A stretch of DNA of 64,000 nucleotides. It comes from DASSFG01 sp035550375 (GTDB taxonomy: Bacteria > Planctomycetota > Planctomycetia > Pirellulales > JAICIG01). Numbering within the stretch: the stretch's first letter is position 1; every line of letters starts with the position of its first letter. Made by a program: the position numbers and the translations under genes. The DNA lies in assembly GCA_035550375.1 (NCBI GenBank), contig DASZPH010000057.1, forward strand, positions 181,096 to 245,095, in the 5' to 3' direction. This document shows, piece by piece, positions 1-9,344 of this stretch. The notes below the pieces were generated by a model, which searched no databases, was not told the DNA's origin, and saw only the letters and a program-made list of their open reading frames with translations.

Positions 1-708
1 GCCGCCTTGCGGCGCCCCGAACTGGGCGCCCAGCGCCAAATGATTCAGGTCGCCTTGTTGAATTTGCGCGGCGCGCGGGTGCTCCCCTTCTCGCCCACGA
101 CGCTCGTCGGCTTCAGCGCGGGCACCTTCGGCGGCGGCAGCAATCTGCAGCCGGTCCGTTTCGGCAACTTCGCCGGCCGTGAAGATTTCGACGTGGTGGC
201 CTTCTGGACGCTGCAGAACATGGGCGTGGGAAACGTGGCCCAGATCAACCTGGCCCGCAGCCGTCAACGACAGGCCAACTTGCGGTTGATCGAGACGCTC
301 AACGCGGTGCGTCTGGAGGTGGCCAACGCGTATGCCCGCAGCCAGGTGCGGTTCGCCCAGGTCGGCACGGCCGAACGCGCGGTGCGCACCGGCATCGATT
401 CGTTTGACGAAGACATGATCCGCATCCGCAACAACGAAGGCTTGCCGATCGAGGTGCTCGACAGCCTGAGGCTCTTGGGCCGGGCACGGTTTGAATATCT
501 CGACGCCATCTCCGAGTACAACGCCGCGCAGTTCGAGCTCTACGTGGCCCTCGGCCAACCGCCGGCGAATGCCCTGGCCCGGCCGGCCGGAAACTCCGGC
601 GACGCCACCCGGGGTGCGCCGGGCACCGGCATCCCCGCTCCTCCGCGTGAGGAGGACGCGCCAGGTGAAGCCCGACGGCCGGCGGCTCCTCAACTCACGG
701 CCAGGTAA
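1..708 (+). CDS. TolC-like outer-membrane efflux protein, C-terminal part (5' end outside window)
   Basis: The reading frame is open from the first base, so the start lies upstream of the window. The visible 235 residues match the C-terminal half of TolC-family outer-membrane factors, which form the trimeric exit duct of tripartite exporters. Visible marks are an RRPEL segment at the start of the second repeat, a Gly-rich beta-strand stretch (GTFGGGS), an NMGVGN turn and long amphipathic helices ending in EYNAAQFELYVALG. The same marks recur in the same order in the next gene (849-2633), so the two are paralogues. The tail after about residue 195 is Pro/Gly/Ala-rich and probably unstructured. 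No inner-membrane pump or adaptor gene is visible, so the substrate cannot be named. Confidence 0.85.
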   Translation, partial: AALRRPELGAQRQMIQVALLNLRGARVLPFSPTTLVGFSAGTFGGGSNLQPVRFGNFAGREDFDVVAFWTLQNMGVGNVAQINLARSRQRQANLRLIETLNAVRLEVANAYARSQVRFAQVGTAERAVRTGIDSFDEDMIRIRNNEGLPIEVLDSLRLLGRARFEYLDAISEYNAAQFELYVALGQPPANALARPAGNSGDATRGAPGTGIPAPPREEDAPGEARRPAAPQLTAR

Positions 709-848
709 TGCATGTCAATCTGTGTGCCGTCGCCTCGGCCCCTAGGGTTGCAGGCGGGACGCCCGCACCACGAGCCCGCAAATCAGTCGACGCGTAAAGG
801 CGGATCCGGACCCATGCGTAGTAACCATTCCCGCGAAAGTCACCGACC

Positions 849-2633
849 ATGACGCGCTTTACGATGCCAACCTTAACCGCTCGCGCCTTGCTTTGGCCGC
901 TCTTTGCAGCCAGCCTGGCCACGGCCGCGCTGGCCCGCACCGGATGGTGCGCCGAACAACCCGGCGTGCCGCCTGCCAATCGGTCGACGTACCCCCGTCA
1001 GGAACCGCCGCGACCTGCGGTCGTCGGTTCGCCCGGTGCCAACACCGTCAACATCATGCGGCCTGCCGGCTACGGCAGCGGGGGCCGGCCGTTTTCGACG
1101 GCCCAGTCTTCCCGCCGGCCGCCCGAAGACATAGAGGGCCTTCCGGCTTTGCCGCCCGAACCGCTGCCCGGCGCCCCCGAGCGACGATTGCCGGGAAGTC
1201 GGACTCAAGCCGAAACGGTCGATGCGCCCAATTCCATCGCGGCGCCGCAGGAAGAATATGTGATCGACCTTCCGACGACTGTCCGGCTGGTGGTCTCGGC
1301 GAACCCGACCGTTCTAACCGCCAGGGAGCTCGTGCGTGAAACGCTGGCCCTGCAGACCAGGGCCCGCACGATGCTGCTGCCGAGCCTCAACGGCGGTGTT
1401 GCCTTTCATAACCACGACGGCAACTTTCAGGCGTCGACCGGCCAGATCAAGTATATGTACGCCAAATCTCTCTACTACGGCGGCGGTACCCGCGTGTGGG
1501 CGGCAGAAAGCCTGGCCGTGCCGATGGTGCGACTCTTCAGTCATCTCGGCGACGCCATCTATGAGCCTTTGGCCGTGCGACAGCAGGTTTCGATGCGGAG
1601 CTTCGATTCGGTATCAACGGCCAACACGATCCTGCTGGAGTCGATCAATCGCTACTTCGAGTTGCTGGGGGCCGAGGGGCGCTATGAGGCGGCTCGCCAG
1701 ACCGAACGCGAGGCCGCCGAGATCGTGCGCATCACTGCGTCCTATGCGATCAGCGGGGAGGGACGAGAGGGAGACGCCAACCGGGCGCGAACCGAGGCCT
1801 ATCTGATGCACGTCGAAGTGCAGCGTGCTGAGGAACGCGTCGCCGTGGCCAGCGCCCGCCTGGCCGAAATCCTCAGCCTCGATCCGAGCGTGCGTCTTAA
1901 AACCGTGGCCGGGCCGATCGCCGGCCTCGAGATCGTCGATCCCGACGCCGACCTGCAATCCCTGATCCGCGCCGCCGAGCGTCGCCGCCCGGAACTGATG
2001 GCCGCCAGCGCCAACATCCAGCATAACAATACGCGGCTTCGCCAGGAGCAGATGCGGCCGCTGTTCCCCATGCTCTTGATGGGCTACAGCTCCGGTTCCT
2101 TCGGCGGCGGCAGCGTGTTGTTCCCTCCCTTCCTGGGAAACTTCCGCGGCCGCCAGGATTTCGACGCGCTGGCCGTCTGGTCGCTGACCAACATGGGCGT
2201 GGGTAATATCGCCACCGTCAGCGAGCGCCGCGCGGTGCTCAACCAGTCGATCGCCGAACGGACCCGTGCTCTCAACGGTATTCGTCAGGAGGTCATCGCG
2301 GCCTATGGCCTGGTGCGCGGCGAGCTGGTCCAGATTCAGGTCACCCAGCGGCAGCTCGCCGACAGCGAAGAAGGCTTTCGCGAGGAGTTCGCCCGCTTGC
2401 TGGGCGCCGAGGCCTTGCCGATCGAGGTGCTCAACAGCGTCGATCAGCTCGGTTTTGCTCGACAGGAGTTGATCAAGGCGGTTACCGGCTATAACCAGGC
2501 GCAGTTCCGCCTGTTCGTGGCCACCGGCAGTTCGCCGACGCAGGCCAACCTTCCCCCGACCCCGCCGGATCAGCAACTCGGCCCGCGGCCGGCCGCGCCG
2601 ATGGGTGTTCGGCCGCCGGCCAATCAACCGTAG
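849..2633 (+). CDS. TolC-family outer-membrane protein
   Basis: The product has 594 residues. An N-terminal hydrophobic stretch (about 13-30) and a possible cleavage site near WCA/EQ suggest Sec export. A Pro-rich linker runs to about residue 135. From there it reads as a TolC-family protein: an IDLPTTVRLVVSANP segment opens the first helical repeat, RRPEL opens the second near residue 378, followed by SFGGGS, NMGVGN and a YNQAQFRLFVATG helix at the end. It follows the paralogous fragment by 140 bp on the same strand, consistent with tandem duplication and probably one transcript. The ATG lacks a strong Shine-Dalgarno, so an internal start (residue 6) is possible. The C-terminus is again Pro-rich. 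Family assignment is secure; the transport partner is unknown. Confidence 0.9.
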   Translation: MTRFTMPTLTARALLWPLFAASLATAALARTGWCAEQPGVPPANRSTYPRQEPPRPAVVGSPGANTVNIMRPAGYGSGGRPFSTAQSSRRPPEDIEGLPALPPEPLPGAPERRLPGSRTQAETVDAPNSIAAPQEEYVIDLPTTVRLVVSANPTVLTARELVRETLALQTRARTMLLPSLNGGVAFHNHDGNFQASTGQIKYMYAKSLYYGGGTRVWAAESLAVPMVRLFSHLGDAIYEPLAVRQQVSMRSFDSVSTANTILLESINRYFELLGAEGRYEAARQTEREAAEIVRITASYAISGEGREGDANRARTEAYLMHVEVQRAEERVAVASARLAEILSLDPSVRLKTVAGPIAGLEIVDPDADLQSLIRAAERRRPELMAASANIQHNNTRLRQEQMRPLFPMLLMGYSSGSFGGGSVLFPPFLGNFRGRQDFDALAVWSLTNMGVGNIATVSERRAVLNQSIAERTRALNGIRQEVIAAYGLVRGELVQIQVTQRQLADSEEGFREEFARLLGAEALPIEVLNSVDQLGFARQELIKAVTGYNQAQFRLFVATGSSPTQANLPPTPPDQQLGPRPAAPMGVRPPANQP

Positions 2634-2646
2634 AACAAGCCGATCG

Positions 2647-4950
2647 TCACAACATATCCAGCGGGTCGACGTCGATGATCCATTGCACCCCGTCGGGCGA
2701 AGCCACGTCTTGCGTGGCCTCGCGCAAGGCGGCACGAATCGCGTCGGCGTCGTCTCCCTGCACCTGAAGCTGAAATCGGTGCTGGCCTCGTAGCTTGGCA
2801 ATCGGCGCCGGCGCGGGGCCGAGCACTCGGGCCGCTGCTTCGTGTCTGGCCAGGCATTGGGTGATCAAGGTGCCGAGATGAGCGGCAAACTCCCGGGCAT
2901 GTGCCTCCTGCGGGCTGCGGATGACCAGACGCGACATGTGGCCGAACGGAGGGTACGCCAGTTCGCGGCGATGAGGCAGTTCCTCGGCCGCGAATGTGGC
3001 GTAGTCGTGCCGCAGTGCCGCCCGGATGGCGGCGTGGTCGGGAGAGAAGGTCTGCACGAGCACGCGTCCCCCTTTGGGTCCTCGTCCGGTGCGCCCCGCG
3101 ACCTGCACGAGCAATTGGAACGTCCGTTCCGCCGAGCGAAAGTCGGGCAGGTGCAGTGCCGTGTCGGCGTTCACCACGCCCACCAGCGTAACGTTGGGAA
3201 AATCGAGCCCTTTGGCGATCATCTGCGTGCCAAGCAGGATCTGCACTTCGCCGCTGCGAAATGCCGCCAGCGCCCGTTCGTGGCTGCCTGGAGCCTGCAT
3301 CGTGTCGGTGTCCATCCGCAGCGAACCGTAGTCGGGAAAGCGCGCTCGAACCTCGGCCTCGAGCTTTTGCGTCCCCAGGCCGCTGTAGCGGATGCCCATA
3401 AACTGGCACTGCGGGCAATTCGTGGGGGCCGGGATCTCGTGGTCGCAATAGTGACATAAGGCGATGCTCCCCTCGCGGTGGTGCGTCAGCGCGATGTCGC
3501 AGTGCGGACAACGAACCACGTGGCCGCAAGCGGCGCATTGAATGTGTGTCGCGAAACCACGCCGGTTGAGCAGCAGAATCACCTGTCCGCCGTCGTCCAG
3601 GGCCGCCTTCATCGCCGCGTGCAAGGGGCGGCTGATGGCGCCGCTGGCCACGTGATCGCGCGTTTCGTTGCGCAGGTCGATGTGAATCACCGACGGCAGA
3701 GGGCGGTCAAAAATCCGTCGCGGCATCGACACGAGCCGATATTGACCGGTCGCGCCCCGATGCCAGCTTTCCAGCGACGGGGTGGCCGAGCCGAGCACGA
3801 GCGGCACGTTCTCCGCCGACGCCCGCCGCAGGGCGACTTCGCGCGCGTGATAGCGCGGGGCACTGTCCTGCTTGAAACTCGACTCATGCTCCTCGTCGAG
3901 GATGATCAAGCCCAACTGCGGCGTGGGGGCGAAGATGGCGCTGCGGGCTCCGACCACCACCGGCACCTCGCCGCGGGCGATCTCTTGCCACTCGCCGTGG
4001 CGCTCGGCGTCCGTCAGGTGGCTGTGCAATACGGCCACCCGGCCGAATCGCGAACGAAACCGCTGCCTTGTCTGCGGCGTGAGGCTGATCTCCGGCACGA
4101 GCACGATCGCCTGGCGTCCATAACTCACGACCTCCTGGATCGCCCGGATATAAACCTCCGTCTTGCCGCTGCCCGTGACCCCGTGCAGCAGAATCGTTTC
4201 ATGACGCCGCGCTCGCAGCGGCTCCAGGATTGCGTCGAGGGCCCCTTGCTGGTCGTCGTTGAGCTGCAAATTGTCTTCGCGCTCGGCGGGAGGACCGGCG
4301 AGTTGCCGGCGATGCAGGCGGCTCGTCCGCGACGAGAGCAGCCCTTTGCGGCGAAGCTTGCTGATCGGCCCCTGCGTGCAGCCGACGCGGTGGGCGAGCT
4401 GCACGGGCGTCACGGGCTCGGGGCTGGCCGCCAGATAGCGCAGGATTTCGGCCTGCTTTTTTGACAGCTTCAGCCCCGTGGTCACTTCCTTGATCCGACC
4501 AGCCACCTCGGGCGCCAACGATAGGAACGTGGTGAGCTTGGTGCCTGCTTTGCCGCGCACGCCGGCAGGCACGACGGCCTCGAGCACCTGCCCTAGCGGG
4601 CACAGATAGTGTTCCGCCATCCAGCGCGTCAGCCTGATCATGGCCGACGAGAGGAGCGAACGTTCGTCAATCACCTCGCGGATCGCCTTGAGTGGGCGAC
4701 GGCCGACAGGCCGGTGCTCTAACCGGACGCAATAACCGACGACGGCCCTGTCGCCGCGGCCCAGCGGCGCCCGCACACGCTGGCCGACGTCCAGCCGGGG
4801 GCGCAACTCGTCGGGCACGAGATAATCGAATTCCTGGTCCGGCCCGGTTGGAAGCACCAGCGTGGCAATCCAGCGGCATTCTGCGTCGTCGATCTCCCAG
4901 GGGGGCGGCGCCGTTTCAAAAAGCTGTTGCTGAGCGGTCGGCAGCTTCAC
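2647..4950 (-). CDS. priA: Primosomal protein N' (replication restart helicase PriA)
   Basis: PriA recognises stalled or collapsed forks and reloads the replicative helicase. The 767-residue product has the N-terminal 3'-DNA-binding domain (FDYLVPDEL), a Walker A GVTGSGKTEVY near residue 256, the DEEH box near 354, a superfamily 2 motif LGSATPSLES, and the Zn-binding insertion with four CxxC pairs (CAAC, CPHC, CHYC, CPQC) around residues 470-515. Later helicase motifs include LLGTQMIAKGLDFP and QVAGRTGRG. Length and order are those of full-length bacterial PriA, and nothing essential appears missing. It is convergent with the TolC-like gene, with only 13 bp between the two stop codons. Confidence 0.97.
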   Translation of the reverse strand: MKLPTAQQQLFETAPPPWEIDDAECRWIATLVLPTGPDQEFDYLVPDELRPRLDVGQRVRAPLGRGDRAVVGYCVRLEHRPVGRRPLKAIREVIDERSLLSSAMIRLTRWMAEHYLCPLGQVLEAVVPAGVRGKAGTKLTTFLSLAPEVAGRIKEVTTGLKLSKKQAEILRYLAASPEPVTPVQLAHRVGCTQGPISKLRRKGLLSSRTSRLHRRQLAGPPAEREDNLQLNDDQQGALDAILEPLRARRHETILLHGVTGSGKTEVYIRAIQEVVSYGRQAIVLVPEISLTPQTRQRFRSRFGRVAVLHSHLTDAERHGEWQEIARGEVPVVVGARSAIFAPTPQLGLIILDEEHESSFKQDSAPRYHAREVALRRASAENVPLVLGSATPSLESWHRGATGQYRLVSMPRRIFDRPLPSVIHIDLRNETRDHVASGAISRPLHAAMKAALDDGGQVILLLNRRGFATHIQCAACGHVVRCPHCDIALTHHREGSIALCHYCDHEIPAPTNCPQCQFMGIRYSGLGTQKLEAEVRARFPDYGSLRMDTDTMQAPGSHERALAAFRSGEVQILLGTQMIAKGLDFPNVTLVGVVNADTALHLPDFRSAERTFQLLVQVAGRTGRGPKGGRVLVQTFSPDHAAIRAALRHDYATFAAEELPHRRELAYPPFGHMSRLVIRSPQEAHAREFAAHLGTLITQCLARHEAAARVLGPAPAPIAKLRGQHRFQLQVQGDDADAIRAALREATQDVASPDGVQWIIDVDPLDML

Positions 4951-5250
4951 GGGTTCTCGCTACAACAATGGGGTTAGGAGCCGCGTCGAAACGGGTTACG
5001 GCGACGCACGATCCGAATGCGTCGCGAAGCCGGCTCATTTCACTATCGTGAGTCGCCGCTTTGCGGGCAAGGCGGCCGGGGCGCCTCTTATGGGCGTCGA
5101 AAGGGATTGACTAGGACCAAATCTGCACGCATGCACGCACCGCCCCCCAAGATCCGCATTGACCAAAGCGCCATACCGGGCTAGTCTTGCCGCCTCGGTG
5201 GGAAACCGCCAGGTTTACCCGACCAGCTCTAATCTAAAGCGCGTCCACGG
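4951..5250. other. Divergent intergenic region between priA and the glycosyltransferase gene
   Basis: This 300 bp stretch separates the divergent starts of priA (minus) and the gene at 5251 (plus), so it must hold promoters for both. I see no open frame with coding character. A plausible plus-strand sigma-70 type site is TTGACC (5159-5164) with a 17 bp spacer before TAGTCT (5182-5187). The -35 is good and the -10 is weak. Confidence 0.5.
5159..5187 (+). promoter_or_regulatory. Possible sigma-70 promoter for the 5251 operon
   Basis: TTGACC at 5159-5164 matches the -35 consensus at five of six positions. After 17 bp, TAGTCT at 5182-5187 matches the -10 consensus at only three positions. It points toward the glycosyltransferase gene whose ATG is at 5251. 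Assigned by eye only. Confidence 0.25.
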
Positions 5251-6903
5251 ATGGACTTTCGACGCCAAACAGCCACGGTCGGCGGGCTCGTGCTGCTGAC
5301 TTGCCTGGTGCAAGTCTGGACGATCTCGCGCGCCGTCGTGCCCGCCCAGGACGCAGTCCGCTATCTGATCGTCGCGCAGGGGATCGAGCGCGATGGTCTG
5401 CGGGCCACCTTGCGATGTCAGCCCGAGCAGCCCCTCTTTCCGGCCTTGGTCTGGACCGTTCATAGGACGCTTTGCGCCGCTGGCTCGGCCACTTACGACA
5501 ATTGGGCAATCTGCCTTCAGATCGCCGCCGCCATTCCGCTCGTTCTGTCGGTGATACCCGTCCACGCGCTCTTCTGCCGCTTCCACGGCGAACGGGCAGG
5601 GCTCGTGGGCGCGTTGCTCTACGCGTTGCTGGGCGGTGTCGCTCGGCTGGGGGCCGACGGATTGAGCGACAGCACTCACCTGGCCCTGTTCTGTACGGCC
5701 GTCTGGGCCGCGACCCGCTATTTTGAGCTCGAACGTCATGGCGCCGCGGGCTGGCTGTTTCTGGCGGGTGGCTCGACCGGGTTGGCGCTGGTCGCGCGCA
5801 GCGAGGCCATCGTGGTTCCTATCGCGGTGGTAGGCGCCTTGATCTGGCTGCAACTATTTCGTTCCCGACGATCTTCTTGGTCGTCGGTAGCCGGCGCGCT
5901 AGGCGCCCTGCTGGCGGGCTTAGCCTTGATCCTCGTCCCATACCTGATCCTGTCCGACGCGCGCACGCCGGCCGACGCCGTCGCCCGTTTAACCGGGCGA
6001 CGGGGCGCCCAGGAAGCGGCGCCCTTGAACGCGGTTGCTTCCGGCATCTCGCCCGCCGCGATCGAACCACGGTGGGAAGCCCCCGGCCAAGGTCGACTGG
6101 TGTTTGGCAAGAAAGACACCTCGAAGAGTTCGCGGTTCCGCGGATACGCGGCGGCGGCGATTAAGCTGTTTGAGGAATTGGCCCAAACGCTCCGCTATTG
6201 GATCGGGGCAGCGGCGCTGTTGGGACTTTGGAGTTCCCGCCACGCTCTGTCGTCCCCGCTCGACCGGTTCATGCAGTTCTTGTGCGCCGCGCTGGTCGCC
6301 GCGGCCGTCGGCGTTGCGGCCCAGGCCGGGTACCTTTCCACGCGGCACTTGCTGCTGCTCGTCGTCCTGGCGCTTGGCTGGGCGGGCGCAGGCGTATTTG
6401 CCCTGAGCGGTTGGCTGGGCCGATTAATTGCCCCCGACGCTTGCTGTCCCGGTTGGAAGGGGAGAATCGCCTCGTCCTTCGCCAAGGGATGGCCCGTCGC
6501 GCTGGCGGCGGTCCTCGCCTGCGGCGCCGAGCTGCCCCGGCCGCTGCACGCCAGTCGCACCGCGCACCGCGAGGCGGCCCGGTGGCTGGCCCGACGAGCC
6601 AGCCGGAAGGAAGCCGTGCTCGACAGCCGCGGCTTTACGGCCCTGTACACGGGCCTCAAGACCTACCGCTACGAAGCCGCGCAGGCCGCATTCAGCGACC
6701 CCGCGCTGACCTACGTCGTCGTCGAACAAGAGGAACTCTCCGCCGAGAGTCGCCGCAGCGAAACGATGCGCTGGCTGCTGACGCACGCCGGCGAACCGGA
6801 GGCCCGTTTTGCGGCGACGGACTCGGAAAAACATGGCGTCGTCATTCATCGCTGGCGACCGGAACGGTTCGCCCAACTCGGAGTGCAGAGCTATGCGCGA
6901 TAA
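5251..6903 (+). CDS. GT-C-type membrane glycosyltransferase (ArnT/PMT-like)
   Basis: The 550-residue polytopic membrane protein has about ten hydrophobic segments. It resembles the GT-C fold family that transfers sugars from polyprenyl-phosphate carriers on the outer face of the membrane. An early loop carries a conserved-looking acidic pair (PAQDAVRYL, near residue 33) after the first membrane segment, which fits the family's catalytic Asp position. A PEQPLFPALVW segment precedes the second membrane helix. The C-terminal about 130 residues are a soluble tail. The stop overlaps the next gene's start by 11 bp, indicating translational coupling with the methyltransferase. Sugar and acceptor cannot be inferred. 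The start has a weak ribosome binding site. Confidence 0.75.
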   Translation: MDFRRQTATVGGLVLLTCLVQVWTISRAVVPAQDAVRYLIVAQGIERDGLRATLRCQPEQPLFPALVWTVHRTLCAAGSATYDNWAICLQIAAAIPLVLSVIPVHALFCRFHGERAGLVGALLYALLGGVARLGADGLSDSTHLALFCTAVWAATRYFELERHGAAGWLFLAGGSTGLALVARSEAIVVPIAVVGALIWLQLFRSRRSSWSSVAGALGALLAGLALILVPYLILSDARTPADAVARLTGRRGAQEAAPLNAVASGISPAAIEPRWEAPGQGRLVFGKKDTSKSSRFRGYAAAAIKLFEELAQTLRYWIGAAALLGLWSSRHALSSPLDRFMQFLCAALVAAAVGVAAQAGYLSTRHLLLLVVLALGWAGAGVFALSGWLGRLIAPDACCPGWKGRIASSFAKGWPVALAAVLACGAELPRPLHASRTAHREAARWLARRASRKEAVLDSRGFTALYTGLKTYRYEAAQAAFSDPALTYVVVEQEELSAESRRSETMRWLLTHAGEPEARFAATDSEKHGVVIHRWRPERFAQLGVQSYAR

Positions 6904-7654
6904 CGTACGCACGTTTGTGCAGATGGCCGCCGAGGCATTTTCGCTGCGGGGCCCGATCTACGAGTTCGGATCGTATCTCGTGGAGGGACAGGAGGAGCAG
7001 GCCGACCTGCGACCGCTCTTTCCGGGCCAGCAATACATCGGCTGCGATATGCGGACCGGGCCGGGCGTGAATCGCGTCGAGGATCTGGCGGCACTGACGC
7101 TGGCCGACGGTTCGGCAAAGACCATCCTCTGCCTGGAAACGCTGGAGCACGTGTTTGAGATCGGCCGGGCGGCGGAAGAGATGCTCCGCGTCCTTTCTCC
7201 GGGCGGCGTCATCTTGCTGGCGGCCCCGCTCGATTTCCACATTCACGACCATCCCAGCGACTACTGGCGGCTGACGCCAAGCTGCCTCACGCGGTTGCTT
7301 TCTCCGCTCGACGCCCAGCTCGTGGGCTGGCAAGGGAGCGCCCGCTTTCCGCACACGGTTTTTGGCATCGCGGCCAAGGCGCCCGTTCCGGCGGGCTTCG
7401 CGCGGGCCAGCGGCCGGTTTGTGCAGGCCATGCAGCAATGGGCCGCCGGCGCGGCGGCACGCGAAAGCTGGCAACGGCGACTGAAGCGCTGGGGGGCGAG
7501 CTGGTTCATCAACAAATCGGAGCACGTTCGCCGCCGGGAATACCACCGCGTCGAGTTTGTGCTCGACCTGCCGCACGGACACGATTGGCGGCAAGAGTTG
7601 CTCCAAATGGCCCAGGCCGAAGGACAGACAGGCTCGCGGATCGACCTGGCATGA
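6893..7654 (+). CDS. SAM-dependent methyltransferase (methyltransf_11 type)
   Basis: The product has 253 residues from ATG 6893, chosen because CGGAG lies about nine bases upstream and the start overlaps the previous stop. A class I Rossmann methyltransferase pattern is visible: motif I-like YEFGSY near residue 20, the acidic residue of motif II in GCDMRTG, CLETLEHV (motif IV region), and LSPGGVILLAAP as the strand after motif VI. The segment HIHDHPSDYWRLTP is typical of methyltransferases found in glycan clusters. It sits between the membrane glycosyltransferase and a phosphodiesterase on the same strand, which supports a role in modifying a surface glycan or lipid carrier. The substrate is unknown. 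Confidence 0.85.
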   Translation: MRDNVRTFVQMAAEAFSLRGPIYEFGSYLVEGQEEQADLRPLFPGQQYIGCDMRTGPGVNRVEDLAALTLADGSAKTILCLETLEHVFEIGRAAEEMLRVLSPGGVILLAAPLDFHIHDHPSDYWRLTPSCLTRLLSPLDAQLVGWQGSARFPHTVFGIAAKAPVPAGFARASGRFVQAMQQWAAGAAARESWQRRLKRWGASWFINKSEHVRRREYHRVEFVLDLPHGHDWRQELLQMAQAEGQTGSRIDLA

Positions 7655-7706
7655 CGTTGGTGGCCGGCAACCGAGAAACTTCGACGACGTCACACGAGGA
7701 TGCGTA

Positions 7707-9344
7707 ATGAACGTAGCAAGCCAAAGCGTCCCCCGACTTCTGGTGATCGGGCTGGACGGCGCAACCTTTGACCTGCTCGTGCCCTGGTCTGGGTCGGGTT
7801 TCATGCCGAACCTGGCCCGCTTGATGGCCACCTCAGCGCGCGCGGTGGTGAACTCGACCCGTCCGTCCATCACGCCAGTCGCCTGGACGACCTTTCAAAC
7901 CGGTTGCGACCCGCACGAGCATGGAATTCTAGACTACCGCTACCTCGATCATCGTCACCGCCGCTTGCTCTTGAATCACGCCGGCCGGATCCGGCGGCCG
8001 ACGCTGTTCGACGCGGTTTCGGCGGCGGGCGGCCAGGTCGTGTCGCTCAACCTGCCGATGACATTTCCCGCCCCCTCTTCGGTGCGAGGAATCGTCGTCG
8101 GCGGTCTAGACAGCCCCTCGATCGACGCGGCGCTCGCCCCGTATCCTGAATTCGCCAGCCGGCTGCGCGCGACCGGCGCGCATTTCGATCTGGGAACCGT
8201 CTGGCGGCGCAAGCCGACGACCTTCGACGAGCTCTCGGCGGGGGTCGAGCAGACCGCGGAGATCTTCCACGGCCAGGCGGTCGCGGCCGACGTAGCCGAC
8301 CGGATGACCGACTGGCAACTGATGGTGGTGCAACTGCAAGTGCTCGACGCCCTGCAGCACCGGTGCTGGCCATGGCTCGACCCACGCGAAGGCTGCACGG
8401 CCGAATTGTGGCTGTCGAAGGCCCGGCAGGCGCTGCGAGCGTTGGACGATTGCCTGGGCGAGTTGATGGAGCTTGCGGCGCGGCGCGGCGCGGCGGTGGT
8501 GGCAGTGAGCGACCACGGTTTCGGCCCTTTCCGTGGCAAGATCACGCTGGCTGAAATCATGTCGCGCAGCGGGCTGTTGCGCTGGCCGCGCGGTGGCGCC
8601 GCGGCCGGCTACTATCTGCGACACGGTGTGTGGCGGATGCGCAAATTCCTCTATCGACGGCTCAGGCCGGGAGCGAGCACGGCCCAGCTCACCCGTCCGC
8701 TTGATACGCTTTTGCCCATCGATTGGCGCCGCAGCACGGCACTGGCGCTGCACGGCAACCTGGGGGCGCTGGTCTATCTGAACACGCAGGAACGATTCGC
8801 CGCCGGACCGTTGAAGACCGCCCGGCAAAGGGACGCGGCCTTGGCCGACGTGATGCACGCTTTCCAATCCGCCACGCATCCCGAAACGGGCGAACCACTG
8901 TTCGTGGAGATATTCGGTACGGCCGAACGGTTCGACGTCGACCCGGTCGAGAGGATGTGGCCCGATGTCATTGCCATCCCGGCCGCCGGTTTTCACACGC
9001 GGCACAAGTTCGACGCTCATCCGCAGCTCGTGCGGAGCGATCCGGCGATGGCGGCCACGCACCGTCTGGAGGGTGTACTCATGCTCCAGGGGCCGCAGGT
9101 CGCCGCGGGCACGCATCATCCGGCCGAGTTGCGGGACGTGGCGCCGACCATTCTGCGGATGCTCGGCTTGAGCGTGCCGGCTGAAATGACCGGCGAACCA
9201 CTCGACGGTATTTTGCGCGGCGGCGCACGGCTCACCTGCGCGGGTCCGCAAGCGGCCGACCGCGAACTCGAGTTGGCCGGCATCACCGACGCCGACCAGG
9301 TGCGCGTCGAGGCGCGTTTGCGCGACCTGGGCTATCTCGATTGA
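7707..9344 (+). CDS. Alkaline-phosphatase-superfamily phosphodiesterase/nucleotide pyrophosphatase-like protein
   Basis: The product has 545 residues from ATG 7707, preceded by GAGGA with a six-base spacer. The N-terminal GLDGATFDLL (residues 15-24) carries the Asp and the Thr nucleophile of the type I phosphodiesterase family. TPVAWTTFQTGCDPHEHGI is the family's second signature, VAVSDHGFG holds metal-binding Asp and His, and HHPAELRDVAPTILRMLG is the C-terminal metal site with the usual closing helix. There is no obvious signal peptide, so it may act in the cytoplasm, unlike many homologues. It follows the methyltransferase by 52 bp, so it is probably the third gene of the 5251-9344 operon. 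A phosphoglycan or nucleotide-sugar substrate is a guess. Confidence 0.85.
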   Translation: MNVASQSVPRLLVIGLDGATFDLLVPWSGSGFMPNLARLMATSARAVVNSTRPSITPVAWTTFQTGCDPHEHGILDYRYLDHRHRRLLLNHAGRIRRPTLFDAVSAAGGQVVSLNLPMTFPAPSSVRGIVVGGLDSPSIDAALAPYPEFASRLRATGAHFDLGTVWRRKPTTFDELSAGVEQTAEIFHGQAVAADVADRMTDWQLMVVQLQVLDALQHRCWPWLDPREGCTAELWLSKARQALRALDDCLGELMELAARRGAAVVAVSDHGFGPFRGKITLAEIMSRSGLLRWPRGGAAAGYYLRHGVWRMRKFLYRRLRPGASTAQLTRPLDTLLPIDWRRSTALALHGNLGALVYLNTQERFAAGPLKTARQRDAALADVMHAFQSATHPETGEPLFVEIFGTAERFDVDPVERMWPDVIAIPAAGFHTRHKFDAHPQLVRSDPAMAATHRLEGVLMLQGPQVAAGTHHPAELRDVAPTILRMLGLSVPAEMTGEPLDGILRGGARLTCAGPQAADRELELAGITDADQVRVEARLRDLGYLD

